Shown in pieces: positions 1 through 8,321 of a stretch of 48,704 nucleotides of DNA (positions are counted from its first letter, which is position 1; each line of letters opens with the position of its first letter). Position numbers and translations under genes: made by a program. Source of the stretch: 66-474 sp040255405 (GTDB lineage Bacteria > Pseudomonadota > Gammaproteobacteria > Xanthomonadales > Rhodanobacteraceae); assembly GCA_040255405.1 (NCBI GenBank), contig JBDZUX010000021.1, positions 1-48,704 of the forward strand. Reading direction: 5' to 3'. The notes beneath the pieces are model-generated. The model worked only from the letters and a program-made list of their open reading frames with translations, was not told the origin of the DNA and did not search any database.

Positions 1-41
1 TCCCAGGCCTCGACAGCGGCAAGGTCGATGAAGGGAGACGT

Positions 42-146
42 ATGCAAATCGATCATGGAACGCGGCCGTGCGGGGTGGAACCCGGCGCCTACTATCCGGA
101 TTGGTCGAGGTCCAAATCTGATCTTCGTCAACTCCGGGTGCAGTAG
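42..146 (+). CDS. possible 34-aa small ORF, unassigned
   Basis: An ATG at 42 follows an AGGGAG motif by about six bases and opens a 34-codon frame ending in TAG. The product is hydrophilic, with one cysteine and no recognisable domain or membrane segment. It overlaps the weak FNR-like half-sites upstream of the regulator gene, which argues that this stretch may be leader or promoter DNA instead. The only support is the ribosome-binding-like sequence, so this is a weak call. Confidence 0.15.
   Translation: MQIDHGTRPCGVEPGAYYPDWSRSKSDLRQLRVQ
118..131 (+). promoter_or_regulatory. weak FNR/FixK-like box upstream of the Crp/Fnr gene
   Basis: CTGATCTTCGTCAA matches 8 of the 10 informative positions of TTGAT-N4-ATCAA. 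It is centred about 128 bp before the regulator start. If it acted at -41.5, transcription would start near 166 and leave an 86-nt leader. It may indicate autoregulation, but the match is the joint weakest in the window. Confidence 0.3.
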
Positions 147-251
147 GGCGCGCCTGTTACGCACCGTTACACGACGTTGCGCGACGGACATCCTGTGGTG
201 ACGATCGCGTCGCATCCTGATGGTGAATGAAGTCACGATCGGAGCACAGCC

Positions 252-974
252 ATGGACACGCCCTTTGTACCGTCCACCATCGAAACCGCGACCCCGCTGC
301 CGGGTACCGTCGAACTCCCGCTCGAACTGGACATCGAGGAACTGCAGCGGCATGTGGTCGTGACGCGACGGAAGGTGAGGGCCGGCCAGTACCTGTACCG
401 GAACGGGCAGCCGTTCCACGCGTTGTACCTCGTCCACGCCGGTTTCCTGAAGACGTGCGAGTTGTCGGAAGACGGCCGCGAGCAGGTGACCGGGTTCCGG
501 ATGCGCGGCGACCTGCTCGGCGTCGAGTCGATCGGCCTTGCGGTCCACACGTGCGACGCGATCGCGTTGGAGGATTCGCAGATCTGGGAGCTGCCTTACC
601 CGCCAGTGCTGACGGCGTGCCTGAACATTCCCGAATTGCAGATCCGCTTGTCGTCTGCCCTGGCCGAGGAAATCCGGCGCGACCGTTCCTGGATGCTGAC
701 CATCGGCACCTTGCCTGCCGAGCAACGTGTGGCGGCGTTCCTGCTCGACATCGCCACGCGTCTTGCGCGCCTAGGATTCAGTGCCAGCCATTTCATCCTG
801 CGCATGGGGCGTGCCGACATCGCAAGTTTCCTCGCGCTGAAACACGAGACCGTGAGCCGGGCGTTGTCGCACCTCGAGCAGCTCGAATACATTTCGGTGC
901 TGCGGCGCGAGGTGAAGCTGCTGGACATCCCCAAGCTGAGCGCCTGCGCCGGCGTGTCGCGCGCGCTCCAGTGA
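252..974 (+). CDS. Crp/Fnr-family transcriptional regulator (FixK/DNR-like, no Fe-S cysteines)
   Basis: This 240-aa protein has an N-terminal cyclic-nucleotide-binding-like beta-barrel (about 25-145), a dimerisation helix and a C-terminal winged helix (about 150-228). The recognition helix contains E199-T-V-S202-R203, matching FNR E209, S212 and R213, which read TTGAT half-sites. FNR needs Cys20, 23, 29 and 122 to hold its oxygen-sensing cluster. Here the N-terminus has no cysteine, and the position aligned with Cys122 is Trp112. It should therefore bind FNR-type boxes without an FNR-type cluster, as FixK and DNR do. Cys69, 101, 123 and 232 remain as possible redox sites. A GGAG lies eight bases before the ATG. 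It is the obvious candidate to control the many TTGAT-N4-ATCAA boxes downstream. The two-component pair that follows is convergent with it. Confidence 0.9.
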   Translation: MDTPFVPSTIETATPLPGTVELPLELDIEELQRHVVVTRRKVRAGQYLYRNGQPFHALYLVHAGFLKTCELSEDGREQVTGFRMRGDLLGVESIGLAVHTCDAIALEDSQIWELPYPPVLTACLNIPELQIRLSSALAEEIRRDRSWMLTIGTLPAEQRVAAFLLDIATRLARLGFSASHFILRMGRADIASFLALKHETVSRALSHLEQLEYISVLRREVKLLDIPKLSACAGVSRALQ

Positions 975-1025
975 TCCGGAGCCTTGCAACCCGATGCCGC
1001 GCGGTACGGGTTGGCGGGTGCCGAA

Positions 1026-3074
1026 TCAGGCGTGGTCGAGCAGCCGCCGGATGGCACCGGTGAGCTGCTCGCGCCGGTACGGCTTGCGCAGCAACTCGTG
1101 GGTTTCGGCGGACTCGTCGCGTCCCCGGTCGCCCGGCCCCTGGTAGCCCGAAGCAAGCAGTATCGGGAGTTCCGGCCGGATGCGACGCGCTTCGCGCGCC
1201 AGCTCGGTGCCGTCCATGCCGCTGCCCAGTACCACGTCCGAAAACAGCAGGTCCACCTCCGGATTGGCAGCCAGCAGATCCAGCGCTTCGCGCGCGTTTG
1301 CGGCGTCCAGGACGTGGTAGCCGACGGCCTGCAGGAACCGGGTTGCGACGGCGCGGACTTCAGCTTCATCTTCGACGACCAATATCGTCTCCCGCGCGTT
1401 CGCCTGCGCACCGACGTCGGCCGGAGGGACACCCTCCGCCCTGGTGCCCGGGGACGCGGCGGGCAGGACGAGTTCCATGCGGGTCCCATAGCCGAGCCGG
1501 CTGTCGATCGTGATGGCGCCGCCGGACTGGATGGCAAACCCGTAGACCATGCTGAGCCCCAACCCGCTGCCCTTGCTGGATTGTTTGGTGGTGAAAAAAG
1601 GTTCGAAAGCGTGGGCGAGTGCATCGGGCGACATGCCCGTGCCGGTGTCGCTGACGGCGATGGCCACGTAACGGCCGGCGGGCAGCTCCCATTGATTGTC
1701 GGCGTTGTCCAGGCCGACGGTACGTGCGGTGATGCCGAGGCGTCCCCCGCGCGGCATCGCATCGCGTGCGTTCAACGCAAGATTGACCAGCGCCGTATCC
1801 AGTTCGTTGGGGTCGGCGTATAGATCGGGCGTTCCCGCCGCGCAGTCGATCTGCACCACGATCGATTCGCCCAACGTGCGCCGCAGCATGGCGCCCAGTT
1901 CTTCCATCAGGGGCTGGGGCACGACCGGGCGCGGCTGCAGCGGCTGGCGGCGCGCAAAAGTGAGCAAACGGCGGGTGAGATACGAGCCCCGGTCCACGGC
2001 GCGCAGTGCGCTGTCGATGATCTCCTGCAGGCCCGGCCGCCCGGGCAGCTCAGCCTCCAACAGCTGCAGGTTGCCGGAAATCACGGTCAGCAGGTTGTTG
2101 AAATCGTGCGCAACGCCGCCGGTGAGTTGGCCCACGGCATCCAGTCTTTGCGCGTGCGCCAACTGTTCCTCGGTGCGGCTGCGCTGGATCGCCGACGCCA
2201 GCAGGCCCGCGATCGCCTGCAGGAAATTCACCTTGCCTTCGTCAAAACTGCGCGGCGTGCTCGCCAGCGCGAGCAGGAAACCCAGCGCCTCCTGCCGCAC
2301 GAAAAGCGGAACCAGCGCGGCGTCGTGGAACCCCGCCCCGGCAAGGTCTGCGCCGATGGCCTCGAAGCGCCCATCCTTCAGCATGTCGGAGGTGATCACG
2401 TCGTGTTTCCGCGCCTCGAAGGCGCCCCGGACGGAATCGCTGCTCCCGAAAATGGACGTGACCGTGCGGGCAGCGTGCTCGGAAAGGCCGGTGGAAGCGC
2501 GCATGTGAAACGCACTGTGACGCCAGTCGGTTGCGAAGATGGCCGCGGCCGGAAGCTCCAGCGCCGCCACCATCAACTCGAGGATCCGCCGGATCGCGAG
2601 TTCGTAATCGGGGGATTCCAGTGCCAGCCGGCTGATCAATGCGACGTAGTTGTCCCGCTGGGCGCGTTCGAGCGCCTGGCGTACGCGCCGGGTTTCGGAG
2701 ATGTCGCGCACCGAAGCGATGGCGACGGCGCCCTGGTCGGTGGCGATCGAGCTCAGGCCGATTTCGAGCGGGAACATTTGGCCGTCCCGTTTCAACCCCA
2801 TCAACTCATAGCCGATTCCCATCGGGCGAATGCGCGGCCGGACCATGTAATCATGCCGGTGCACCCGGTGCGCCTGGCGCAGCGATTCCGGCACCAGTGC
2901 TTCCAGTGTCAGGCCCCGCAGTGCGCCTTGCGCATAGCCAAACATGCGTTCGGCCTGCGCGTTGGCCAGCACGATGACGCCTTCCGCGTCCACCGCGATC
3001 ATCGCGTCGGGCGCGATGTCGAACCACATGCCCAGCATCATGACGCTGGAGGCGGGGCGATCTGGCGGGTTCAT
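1026..3074 (-). CDS. hybrid sensor histidine kinase: PAS-GAF-HisKA-HATPase-REC
   Basis: This 682-aa soluble kinase has no membrane segment. The domains are PAS (about 14-128), GAF (about 150-298), a HisKA helix with phospho-His323 in the VAHDFNN motif, and HATPase with N-box Asn435 and the DTGTGM and GSGLGLS glycine boxes (about 425-540). A C-terminal receiver follows (about 562-680) with phospho-acceptor Asp613 and Lys664. The kinase core is of the FixL/NtrB-like HDFNN class. The PAS domain aligns without gaps to the FixL haem-PAS segment and keeps a histidine (His69) where FixL has its haem ligand His200. The FixL oxygen-sensing arginine (R220) is Tyr here, so haem binding is uncertain. Its ATG overlaps the stop of the upstream response regulator gene (ATGA), showing co-transcription. 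The attached receiver suggests a phosphorelay. Confidence 0.9.
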   Translation of the reverse strand: MNPPDRPASSVMMLGMWFDIAPDAMIAVDAEGVIVLANAQAERMFGYAQGALRGLTLEALVPESLRQAHRVHRHDYMVRPRIRPMGIGYELMGLKRDGQMFPLEIGLSSIATDQGAVAIASVRDISETRRVRQALERAQRDNYVALISRLALESPDYELAIRRILELMVAALELPAAAIFATDWRHSAFHMRASTGLSEHAARTVTSIFGSSDSVRGAFEARKHDVITSDMLKDGRFEAIGADLAGAGFHDAALVPLFVRQEALGFLLALASTPRSFDEGKVNFLQAIAGLLASAIQRSRTEEQLAHAQRLDAVGQLTGGVAHDFNNLLTVISGNLQLLEAELPGRPGLQEIIDSALRAVDRGSYLTRRLLTFARRQPLQPRPVVPQPLMEELGAMLRRTLGESIVVQIDCAAGTPDLYADPNELDTALVNLALNARDAMPRGGRLGITARTVGLDNADNQWELPAGRYVAIAVSDTGTGMSPDALAHAFEPFFTTKQSSKGSGLGLSMVYGFAIQSGGAITIDSRLGYGTRMELVLPAASPGTRAEGVPPADVGAQANARETILVVEDEAEVRAVATRFLQAVGYHVLDAANAREALDLLAANPEVDLLFSDVVLGSGMDGTELAREARRIRPELPILLASGYQGPGDRGRDESAETHELLRKPYRREQLTGAIRRLLDHA

Positions 3075-3799
3075 CCCTGCGCCTGCCTGGAAACGCGTGC
3101 CGAGAAGAGATAGCCGGCGCCGCGCACGGACTTGATGAGTTCCGGGTTGGCCGGGTCGGACTCGACCTTGCGGCGCAGCCGGCCGATCTGCACATCGATG
3201 GCACGGTCGAATGGACCGGCGTTGCGGCCGTGGATGCGTCCCATCAAGTCGTCGCGCGACAACACGCGGTTGGGGTGTTCGACGAGCACGCGCAGCAGTT
3301 CGTATTCGCCGGTCGTGAGTGCAATCGCCTCTCCGTCGGTGGTACGCAGGGTGCGTGACTGGGGGATGAGGAGGAAATTGCCGAACTGCAACGCGACCTG
3401 ATGGGTCGCGTCACCGGGAACGGTGCCCGGCGTGGCACGCCTCAACACGCTGCGCACGCGCGCCAGCAACTCGCGAAGATCGAAAGGTTTGGTGACGTAG
3501 TCGTCGGCCCCCAGTTCCAGCCCCACCACCCGGTCGACCGATTCGCCACGGCCCGTGATGATGATGAGCGCACCATTCCAGCTCTTGCGGAGCTGGCGCA
3601 TCAGCTCGAAACCGTCCTCGCCGGGAAGGCCGAGGTCTAGCAGGACCAGATCGATGTCCGTCCGCGCGAGCGCCTCGCGCATCTCGGCGCCATTCGCCGC
3701 AGTGCTGACCTCGAACCCCTGGCCGGTGAAATAGCGACGGAGCACGTCCAGGACACCGTCATCGTCATCCACGACCAGCAGGTGCATACCAGCCGACAT
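3071..3799 (-). CDS. OmpR-family response regulator
   Basis: This 242-aa protein has an N-terminal receiver with an acidic cluster at D11-D14, phospho-acceptor D55, T82 and K104. A C-terminal OmpR/PhoB winged helix follows, ending in the usual RRK...VRGAGYLF pattern. The open frame runs upstream to 4063, but family length and homology begin at the ATG at 3799. A second ATG lies four codons later at 3787. Neither start has a strong ribosome-binding site. It is the partner of the hybrid kinase that starts within its stop codon. The intergenic region shared with the divergent hydrolase gene holds an FNR-type box at 3974-3987, so either or both genes may be oxygen-regulated. Confidence 0.9.
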   Translation of the reverse strand: MSAGMHLLVVDDDDGVLDVLRRYFTGQGFEVSTAANGAEMREALARTDIDLVLLDLGLPGEDGFELMRQLRKSWNGALIIITGRGESVDRVVGLELGADDYVTKPFDLRELLARVRSVLRRATPGTVPGDATHQVALQFGNFLLIPQSRTLRTTDGEAIALTTGEYELLRVLVEHPNRVLSRDDLMGRIHGRNAGPFDRAIDVQIGRLRRKVESDPANPELIKSVRGAGYLFSARVSRQAQG

Positions 3800-3973
3800 G
3801 GCTCTGCACCGGCAGGAAACCAGCCCCGATTCTATACCCGTACCACTTCCGCGGCGGGGCAGGGTTGCGCCTGCAAGTCCGCCAACGTTCGGGAGGCGCG
3901 GGTGGCTTGCATGGCCGCGGTGGGTTGGTGCATCAGCCCGCGCAAGCCCGTGGATGGACGGTGCGGCGTCGCG

Positions 3974-3987
3974 TTGATCCAGATCAC
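3974..3987. promoter_or_regulatory. FNR/FixK-type box between response regulator and hydrolase
   Basis: TTGATCCAGATCAC matches 9 of 10 informative positions. At -41.5 for the rightward hydrolase gene it predicts a start near 4022, with GATGCT as a possible -10. It lies 115 bp before the hydrolase ATG. It could also serve the leftward response regulator. Confidence 0.6.
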
Positions 3988-4095
3988 CATCGCCGGGGCG
4001 GATGGCGCCGATGCTGCTTGAACCGTCACCGGCAAGTCGCCGCGGACGGCTGCGGCAATGCAAGGAGGCGGGATGTATCCCGCAGGAGTCGATCC

Positions 4096-4773
4096 ATGGC
4101 CATGCTCGACAGCCGGGACGTCACCGTCCCGGCAGGCGCCGTTGCTCTCGAGGGAGCGCTCACAATCCCGGTCGGTGCTCGCGGCCTCATTGTTTTCGCG
4201 CACGGTAGCGGCAGCAGCCGTTTCAGTCCCCGCAACCGCAACGTGGCGCGGGCGCTCAATGCGGCCGGATTCGCCACCTTGCTGATCGATCTCCTTACCG
4301 CTCCCGAAAACGCGCGTGACATATCGACGGCGGAATTCCGCTTCGATATCCCGCTGTTGGCGCGCCGCCTGACATTCGCCCTTAACTGGGCTGCCTCGCA
4401 GCCGGCGACGCGCGCATTGCCGATCGGCTTGTTCGGAGCGAGTACCGGTGCGGCCGCCGCGTTGATCGCCGCGGCCACCCGTCCCGGGCTGGTACGCGCG
4501 GTGGTATCGCGCGGCGGACGTCCGGATCTCGCAGGCGATGCCCTGGAAGACGTGTCCGCACCCACGCTGCTGATCGTGGGAGGCGACGACGCGCAAGTGA
4601 TCACGCTCAACCGGCAGACGGCGCGCCGGCTGCGTTGTGCGCACGAACTGGCGATCGTCGCGGGCGCCACCCATCTGTTCGAGGAGTGGGGCGCACTCGA
4701 GCGCGTGACGGAGTTGGCGACCAACTGGTTCCAGCACTACCTGTCCGCGCGGGCGCCGCAGGTGGCAGCATGA
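4096..4773 (+). CDS. alpha/beta hydrolase, dienelactone-hydrolase-like
   Basis: This 225-aa hydrolase shows the alpha/beta fold signature. The nucleophile elbow is G-A-S116-T-G, the acid is Asp164 or Asp165 in VGGDD, and the histidine is His193 in GATHLF. An HGSGS motif near residues 36-40 supplies the oxyanion region. The frame is open from 3865, but AGGAG seven bases before the ATG at 4096 marks the start. It precedes dodecin and phosphoribosyltransferase genes. In mycobacteria a phosphoribosyltransferase and a hydrolase of this type occur fused in one DosR-regulon protein (Rv0571c). The neighbourhood here may therefore be a split version of the same pair. The substrate is unknown. An FNR-type box lies 115 bp upstream. 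Confidence 0.8.
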   Translation: MAMLDSRDVTVPAGAVALEGALTIPVGARGLIVFAHGSGSSRFSPRNRNVARALNAAGFATLLIDLLTAPENARDISTAEFRFDIPLLARRLTFALNWAASQPATRALPIGLFGASTGAAAALIAAATRPGLVRAVVSRGGRPDLAGDALEDVSAPTLLIVGGDDAQVITLNRQTARRLRCAHELAIVAGATHLFEEWGALERVTELATNWFQHYLSARAPQVAA

Positions 4774-4812
4774 CAGGCCTCGGACGAGCGCGACGCGCAA
4801 TCGCGAGTTTGG

Positions 4813-4826
4813 TTGATTTCGATCAA
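4813..4826 (+). promoter_or_regulatory. perfect FNR/FixK box upstream of dodecin
   Basis: TTGATTTCGATCAA is a perfect TTGAT-N4-ATCAA palindrome, centred about 108 bp before the dodecin ATG. A -41.5 placement predicts a start near 4861. Confidence 0.8.
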
Positions 4827-4927
4827 CAACCGGGGGATGGCGGGCGGCAAGGTAGGGACAACATCTGGCGATCGCCGCCGTGGCTGTCTGGAATGATCGC
4901 CCATCAGGCCTGAGCAAGGAGAGCAGC

Positions 4928-5128
4928 ATGTCCGTCGCAAAGATCATCGAGATTTCCAGCGAATCGCCCGACAGTTTCGAGGACGCCGTGGAAGCGGGCA
5001 TCCATCAGGCCCAGAAGACGCTGAAGAATGTACGCGAAGCCTGGATCTCGGGGCAGAAGGTGAAGATCAGGGACGGCAAGATCACCGCATACCGGGTCGA
5101 CCTGAAAGTCACCTTCCTGCTGGAGTGA
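4928..5128 (+). CDS. dodecin family flavin-binding protein
   Basis: This 66-aa protein matches the dodecin family over its whole length: a beta strand, one amphipathic helix (about 15-35), then two strands. It has the W39 position of the flavin-stacking tryptophan. Dodecins assemble into hollow dodecamers that store or buffer flavins. AAGGAG sits just upstream of the ATG, and a perfect FNR-type box lies at 4813-4826. Flavin storage fits an oxygen-limited lifestyle, in which released flavins must be kept from unwanted redox chemistry. That role is an inference. Confidence 0.88.
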   Translation: MSVAKIIEISSESPDSFEDAVEAGIHQAQKTLKNVREAWISGQKVKIRDGKITAYRVDLKVTFLLE

Positions 5129-5295
5129 GCTGCGGTGATGGCGGAAACGGTTCATGGTGGCCGTTGTCTGCCCCGCGATGCCGGCCATCATCAGGATCCC
5201 GATAGGGGTTTGACAGCGAATGGAAGACGCGCGTAGCCCGCATTGGCAGACAGCAGCCATCACCACTTTCCGCCCCGTTTCGAGAGGTGCGAAAC

Positions 5296-5949
5296 ATGAT
5301 TTGGCGTTTCCGCGACCGACATGACGCGGGTCGGCAGCTCGCCGCAAGACTGGAAGCCTACGCGGGCCGCAACGACGTGGTGGTGCTTGCCTTGCCGCGT
5401 GGCGGCGTCCCGGTGGGATACGAAGTGGCCAATGCGCTCGGCGCTCCCCTCGACGTCCTGACCGTGCGCAAGCTCGGCGTACCCGGTCAAACCGAGCTTG
5501 CGATGGGCGCCATCGCTTCGGGCGGAGCCACGTTCCTGAACGAGGACGTCATCGCGGTGAAACACGTGACCGATGACGCGCTGCGCAAGGTGGAAAAGCG
5601 TGAGCGAGCCGAACTCGAGCGGCGAGAAAAACTGTACCGCGGAACACGTTCGCCGCTGGAGATCCACGGCAAGACCGTCATCCTCGTGGATGACGGCATC
5701 GCCACCGGGGCCTCGATGCGTGCCGCCGTGATGGCGTTGCGTTCGCGCCTCCCCGCGCGCCTCGTCATCGCCGTGCCCGTGGCGCCCGCGGATGCCGTCG
5801 CCGCACTGGAACAGACGGCAGACGAGTTGGTGTGCGCGCTGACGTCGGTCGAGTTTTTCGCCGTCGGGCAGTTCTATCGGGATTTCGACCCGACCACGGA
5901 TGTGGACGTGCGCCGGCTGCTCGACGAGGCCCGCAAGGTCCCGGTGTAA
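5296..5949 (+). CDS. phosphoribosyltransferase family protein
   Basis: This 217-aa protein carries the type I phosphoribosyltransferase signature VILVDDGIATGAS at about 128-140, which binds PRPP. An N-terminal LPRGGVPVGYEVA segment (33-45) is typical of this uncharacterised family. A GTG at 5287 is in frame three codons upstream. GAGAGG is better spaced (about seven bases) for the ATG at 5296, so that start is preferred. The family is often found next to or fused with a dienelactone-hydrolase-like domain, and such a gene lies two genes upstream. The accepted base or substrate is not predictable from sequence. Confidence 0.85.
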   Translation: MIWRFRDRHDAGRQLAARLEAYAGRNDVVVLALPRGGVPVGYEVANALGAPLDVLTVRKLGVPGQTELAMGAIASGGATFLNEDVIAVKHVTDDALRKVEKRERAELERREKLYRGTRSPLEIHGKTVILVDDGIATGASMRAAVMALRSRLPARLVIAVPVAPADAVAALEQTADELVCALTSVEFFAVGQFYRDFDPTTDVDVRRLLDEARKVPV

Positions 5950-6081
5950 GCGTCGCCGGCCGCGCATTCCCGCGGTGCGCGGGTTGCGCAGTGGCAGTCC
6001 CGGCCCGGGCCGGCACAAGCCGGTGATCCGGCAGCGATGGTTCTGCCTTCGCGGCTCATCGCCCATCGGAATGCACCGGGT

Positions 6082-6095
6082 TTGATCCATATCAT
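6082..6095 (+). promoter_or_regulatory. FNR/FixK-type box upstream of the tandem USP gene
   Basis: TTGATCCATATCAT matches 9 of 10 positions. At -41.5 it predicts a start near 6130, downstream of the ATG at 6118 and upstream of the ATG at 6167. This supports 6167 as the translation start. Confidence 0.65.
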
Positions 6096-6166
6096 CATCG
6101 CCACGGGGGAAGCGGCCATGTTGTCGCTGTCGGCGCGACAACGCCCGGACGCTCGGACCAACGACG

Positions 6167-7147
6167 ATGGCACCGGAACGCTCCACCTGCATGGTGATCG
6201 TGGACAAGGGATTGTCGCTGACGCCGGCTGTGGTGCGCGCCACGGCCTTGGCGCGCAAAAGCGGCGACAAATTGATGCTGGCGTTGTTCGAGTTCGACCG
6301 GACGCTGGCACGCGCGGCCTCGCGGGGTTTCGATCTCGATGCCTACAAGCGCGGCCGGGCCGGAAAACTGGAAGCGCTGGCGGAACGATTGCGGCAGGAC
6401 GGCTTGACGGTGGGCACGCGCCTGTACTGGGGGCATCCGCAAATGGCGCGCATGCTGATGGCGGTGCTGGCCGAGCAGCCGCGCATGGTGATCAAGGACG
6501 CGCGCAGGGAAGCCGCGCTGAAACGCGTGCTGTTCGCGCCGGAAGATCTCGATCTGCTGCGCCAATGTCCGGCGCCGCTGATGCTGGTGCGCGGCGGCTC
6601 GCATGGATTGCCCCGGCGCGTCCTCGCCGCGGTGGACCCACTCGACGCGGCGGACCGCCCGCAAGCACTCGATGCGGCGGTGCTCGATGCCGCCAACCAC
6701 CTCGCAATGCAGTGCGGTGCGGAACTGGACATCGTGCACGCCTTCGAATACATCCCGCCGTTTGCCGTGCCGGGATTGCTGACCGGTGCACTGCCGGACA
6801 TGGGCCTCACCGAACAGTTTCGCGCCATGCACCATGATGCCCTGCAGGCGTTCGGGAAGCGTCACGGCGTACCGCAGGCGCACCTGCATTTGCTGGACGG
6901 CATTCCCGGTCCCGCCATCGCGGATTTCGCGGCGAAAAACGGCGTCGACGTCGTGGTGATGGGTTCGATCCAGCGCAATTTCCTGCAGCGGCTTTCGATC
7001 GGCAGCGTGGCCGAGGATCTGCTGCAACGTTTGGATTGCGATGTCCTGGCGCTCAAACCCGAGGGCTTTCCGGAAAGCTTGCGCAACGAACTGGAACAGG
7101 ATCGCGCGCCCGCCTGGCTGCCGCCGCGATTCGAGGAGACGACATGA
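6167..7147 (+). CDS. universal stress protein, tandem Usp domains (UspE-like)
   Basis: This 326-aa protein has two Usp domains (about 7-145 and 150-312). The second is better conserved, beginning RRVLAAVDP and ending in an MGS...GSVAEDLL segment followed by CDVLALKP. UspE-type proteins have this two-domain size. The start is weakly marked. An ATG at 6118 has a better GGGGGA motif but is out of frame and upstream of the predicted transcription start. Universal stress proteins bind nucleotides or lipids and support survival during growth arrest or oxygen limitation. The stop overlaps the next small gene (ATGA), so the two are co-translated. Confidence 0.85.
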   Translation: MAPERSTCMVIVDKGLSLTPAVVRATALARKSGDKLMLALFEFDRTLARAASRGFDLDAYKRGRAGKLEALAERLRQDGLTVGTRLYWGHPQMARMLMAVLAEQPRMVIKDARREAALKRVLFAPEDLDLLRQCPAPLMLVRGGSHGLPRRVLAAVDPLDAADRPQALDAAVLDAANHLAMQCGAELDIVHAFEYIPPFAVPGLLTGALPDMGLTEQFRAMHHDALQAFGKRHGVPQAHLHLLDGIPGPAIADFAAKNGVDVVVMGSIQRNFLQRLSIGSVAEDLLQRLDCDVLALKPEGFPESLRNELEQDRAPAWLPPRFEETT

Positions 7148-7308
7148 ATGCCGCCGGCTTCGAAGGCTTTGCAAAGCAGGCACCGAAGGCAAGGAAACGC
7201 ACGCGTACCCGCGTCGCCCTTGGCGTGCCTTGGGTGCTCGTGCTGGTGCAGGCGTTGGCCTTGATCGTCTCCGGCATGATCGGCTTGGCGATGGCGCTGT
7301 TCGTGTGA
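7144..7308 (+). CDS. 54-aa single-pass membrane protein
   Basis: This small protein has a basic N-terminal half with KARKRTRTR near residues 16-24. One hydrophobic helix of about 25 residues runs to the C-terminus. The ATG overlaps the USP stop codon (ATGA), with GAGGAG just upstream, so translation coupling is likely. The layout predicts an inner-membrane protein with a positive cytoplasmic tail. No family is recognised. It belongs to the FNR-type-regulated USP transcript. Confidence 0.7.
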   Translation: MNAAGFEGFAKQAPKARKRTRTRVALGVPWVLVLVQALALIVSGMIGLAMALFV

Positions 7309-7369
7309 CGCGCCGAATCGCCGGGAGTGGGGCGCGGATGACGCACCTGGCCGGCAAACCGCCGCCGCG

Positions 7370-7383
7370 TTGATGCACATCAA
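7370..7383 (+). promoter_or_regulatory. perfect FNR/FixK box upstream of the CBS gene
   Basis: TTGATGCACATCAA is a perfect palindrome, centred 75 bp before the CBS-protein ATG. A -41.5 placement gives a start near 7418, with TAGGGT (7405-7410) at the -10 position. The box probably drives the chain of genes from 7452 to 12146. Confidence 0.8.
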
Positions 7384-7451
7384 CATCGGCGAGACCCAAG
7401 CCGATAGGGTGGACGTGTACCTGTGTGGCCCGCGGCGCAGGAGGAATCGAG

Positions 7452-8321
7452 ATGAATCTGCAATGGTACCGGCGGCCCCGGTTGGTGATCCTCAACTCGG
7501 ATAGTGCCGCGCTCGATGCCGCACGCGCCATCGAGCAGAACCGGATCGGCGCCGTGGTCGTGCAGGACAAGGGACGCGTGGTCGGCATCGTGACCGATCG
7601 GGACCTTACAGTGCGCGTGCTCGGTCGCGGGCGCGACGCGGCCACGACGAAGATCGTCGAGGTGATGACGCCGTTCCCCGCGACCCTGACGCCGAACGAC
7701 AGCCTTGCCGACGCCGTCTGGTTGATGCAGGAGCGGAATGTCCGGCGCATTCCGCTGGTAGAGGGCGAACGCGTGGTCGGCATGGTCACCCTGGACGACT
7801 TGCTGCTGGACGAAGCCGCGCCATTGGAAAGCCTGGCGGCGGTGGTCGCCGCGCAAATCGAAGCCGGCGGGCCGGCGGGCGGGGCGGCGGTACGGCAACG
7901 CACGCTGGCGCGGGCCGAGGCCACGCTCGGGCGCTGGCTGACTGCCGTCCGCAATGAAACCGGCCTTGACGATTCCAAACGGGCAGGCATCGCTCTCGAG
8001 GTCGTGCTCGATGGGCTCGTGCGCAGGCTGACGTTCGAGGAAGCGAACGACTTCATCGCGCAACTCCCCTCGCTGTTGCAGCGGAAATTGCGTGCGTTGC
8101 CTGGCGGGCCGGACAAGAAGGTCACCGAGAACACGATCATCGACGAACTCTGTGCCCGGCTGGACCTCGAGCCGGCGGAAGCCGGACGGGTGCTTGCCGC
8201 GGTCGCCCGCATCGTCGCCGGAAGCATCAGCGAAGGCCAGGCGGAGGACATGCGCGGACAACTGCCGCCCGGTCTTCGCGACGTGTTCCGCGGCAGCGAG
8301 GCGATACCCCTTTTCATCTGA
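7452..8321 (+). CDS. CBS-domain pair fused to DUF2267
   Basis: This 289-aa protein has two CBS motifs (about 8-60 and 70-122), containing GIVTDRDL and GMVTLDDLL, which form a Bateman module that typically senses adenine nucleotides. A linker leads to a DUF2267 helical domain (about 145-275), recognisable from its paired helices and the QLPSLLQ segment. The start is fixed by AGGAGG seven bases before the ATG. A perfect FNR-type box lies upstream. CBS-only proteins such as mycobacterial Hrp1 are hypoxia-induced, so the context is familiar although the DUF2267 partner is poorly understood. A strong GC-rich hairpin begins within its stop codon. Confidence 0.85.
   Translation: MNLQWYRRPRLVILNSDSAALDAARAIEQNRIGAVVVQDKGRVVGIVTDRDLTVRVLGRGRDAATTKIVEVMTPFPATLTPNDSLADAVWLMQERNVRRIPLVEGERVVGMVTLDDLLLDEAAPLESLAAVVAAQIEAGGPAGGAAVRQRTLARAEATLGRWLTAVRNETGLDDSKRAGIALEVVLDGLVRRLTFEEANDFIAQLPSLLQRKLRALPGGPDKKVTENTIIDELCARLDLEPAEAGRVLAAVARIVAGSISEGQAEDMRGQLPPGLRDVFRGSEAIPLFI

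Noticed and set aside
6118..6837. ATG at 6118 with a GGGGGA motif as the USP start or a separate gene
   Set aside because: It is out of frame with the USP domain and gives shadow-like sequence. It also lies upstream of the start predicted from the FNR-type box.
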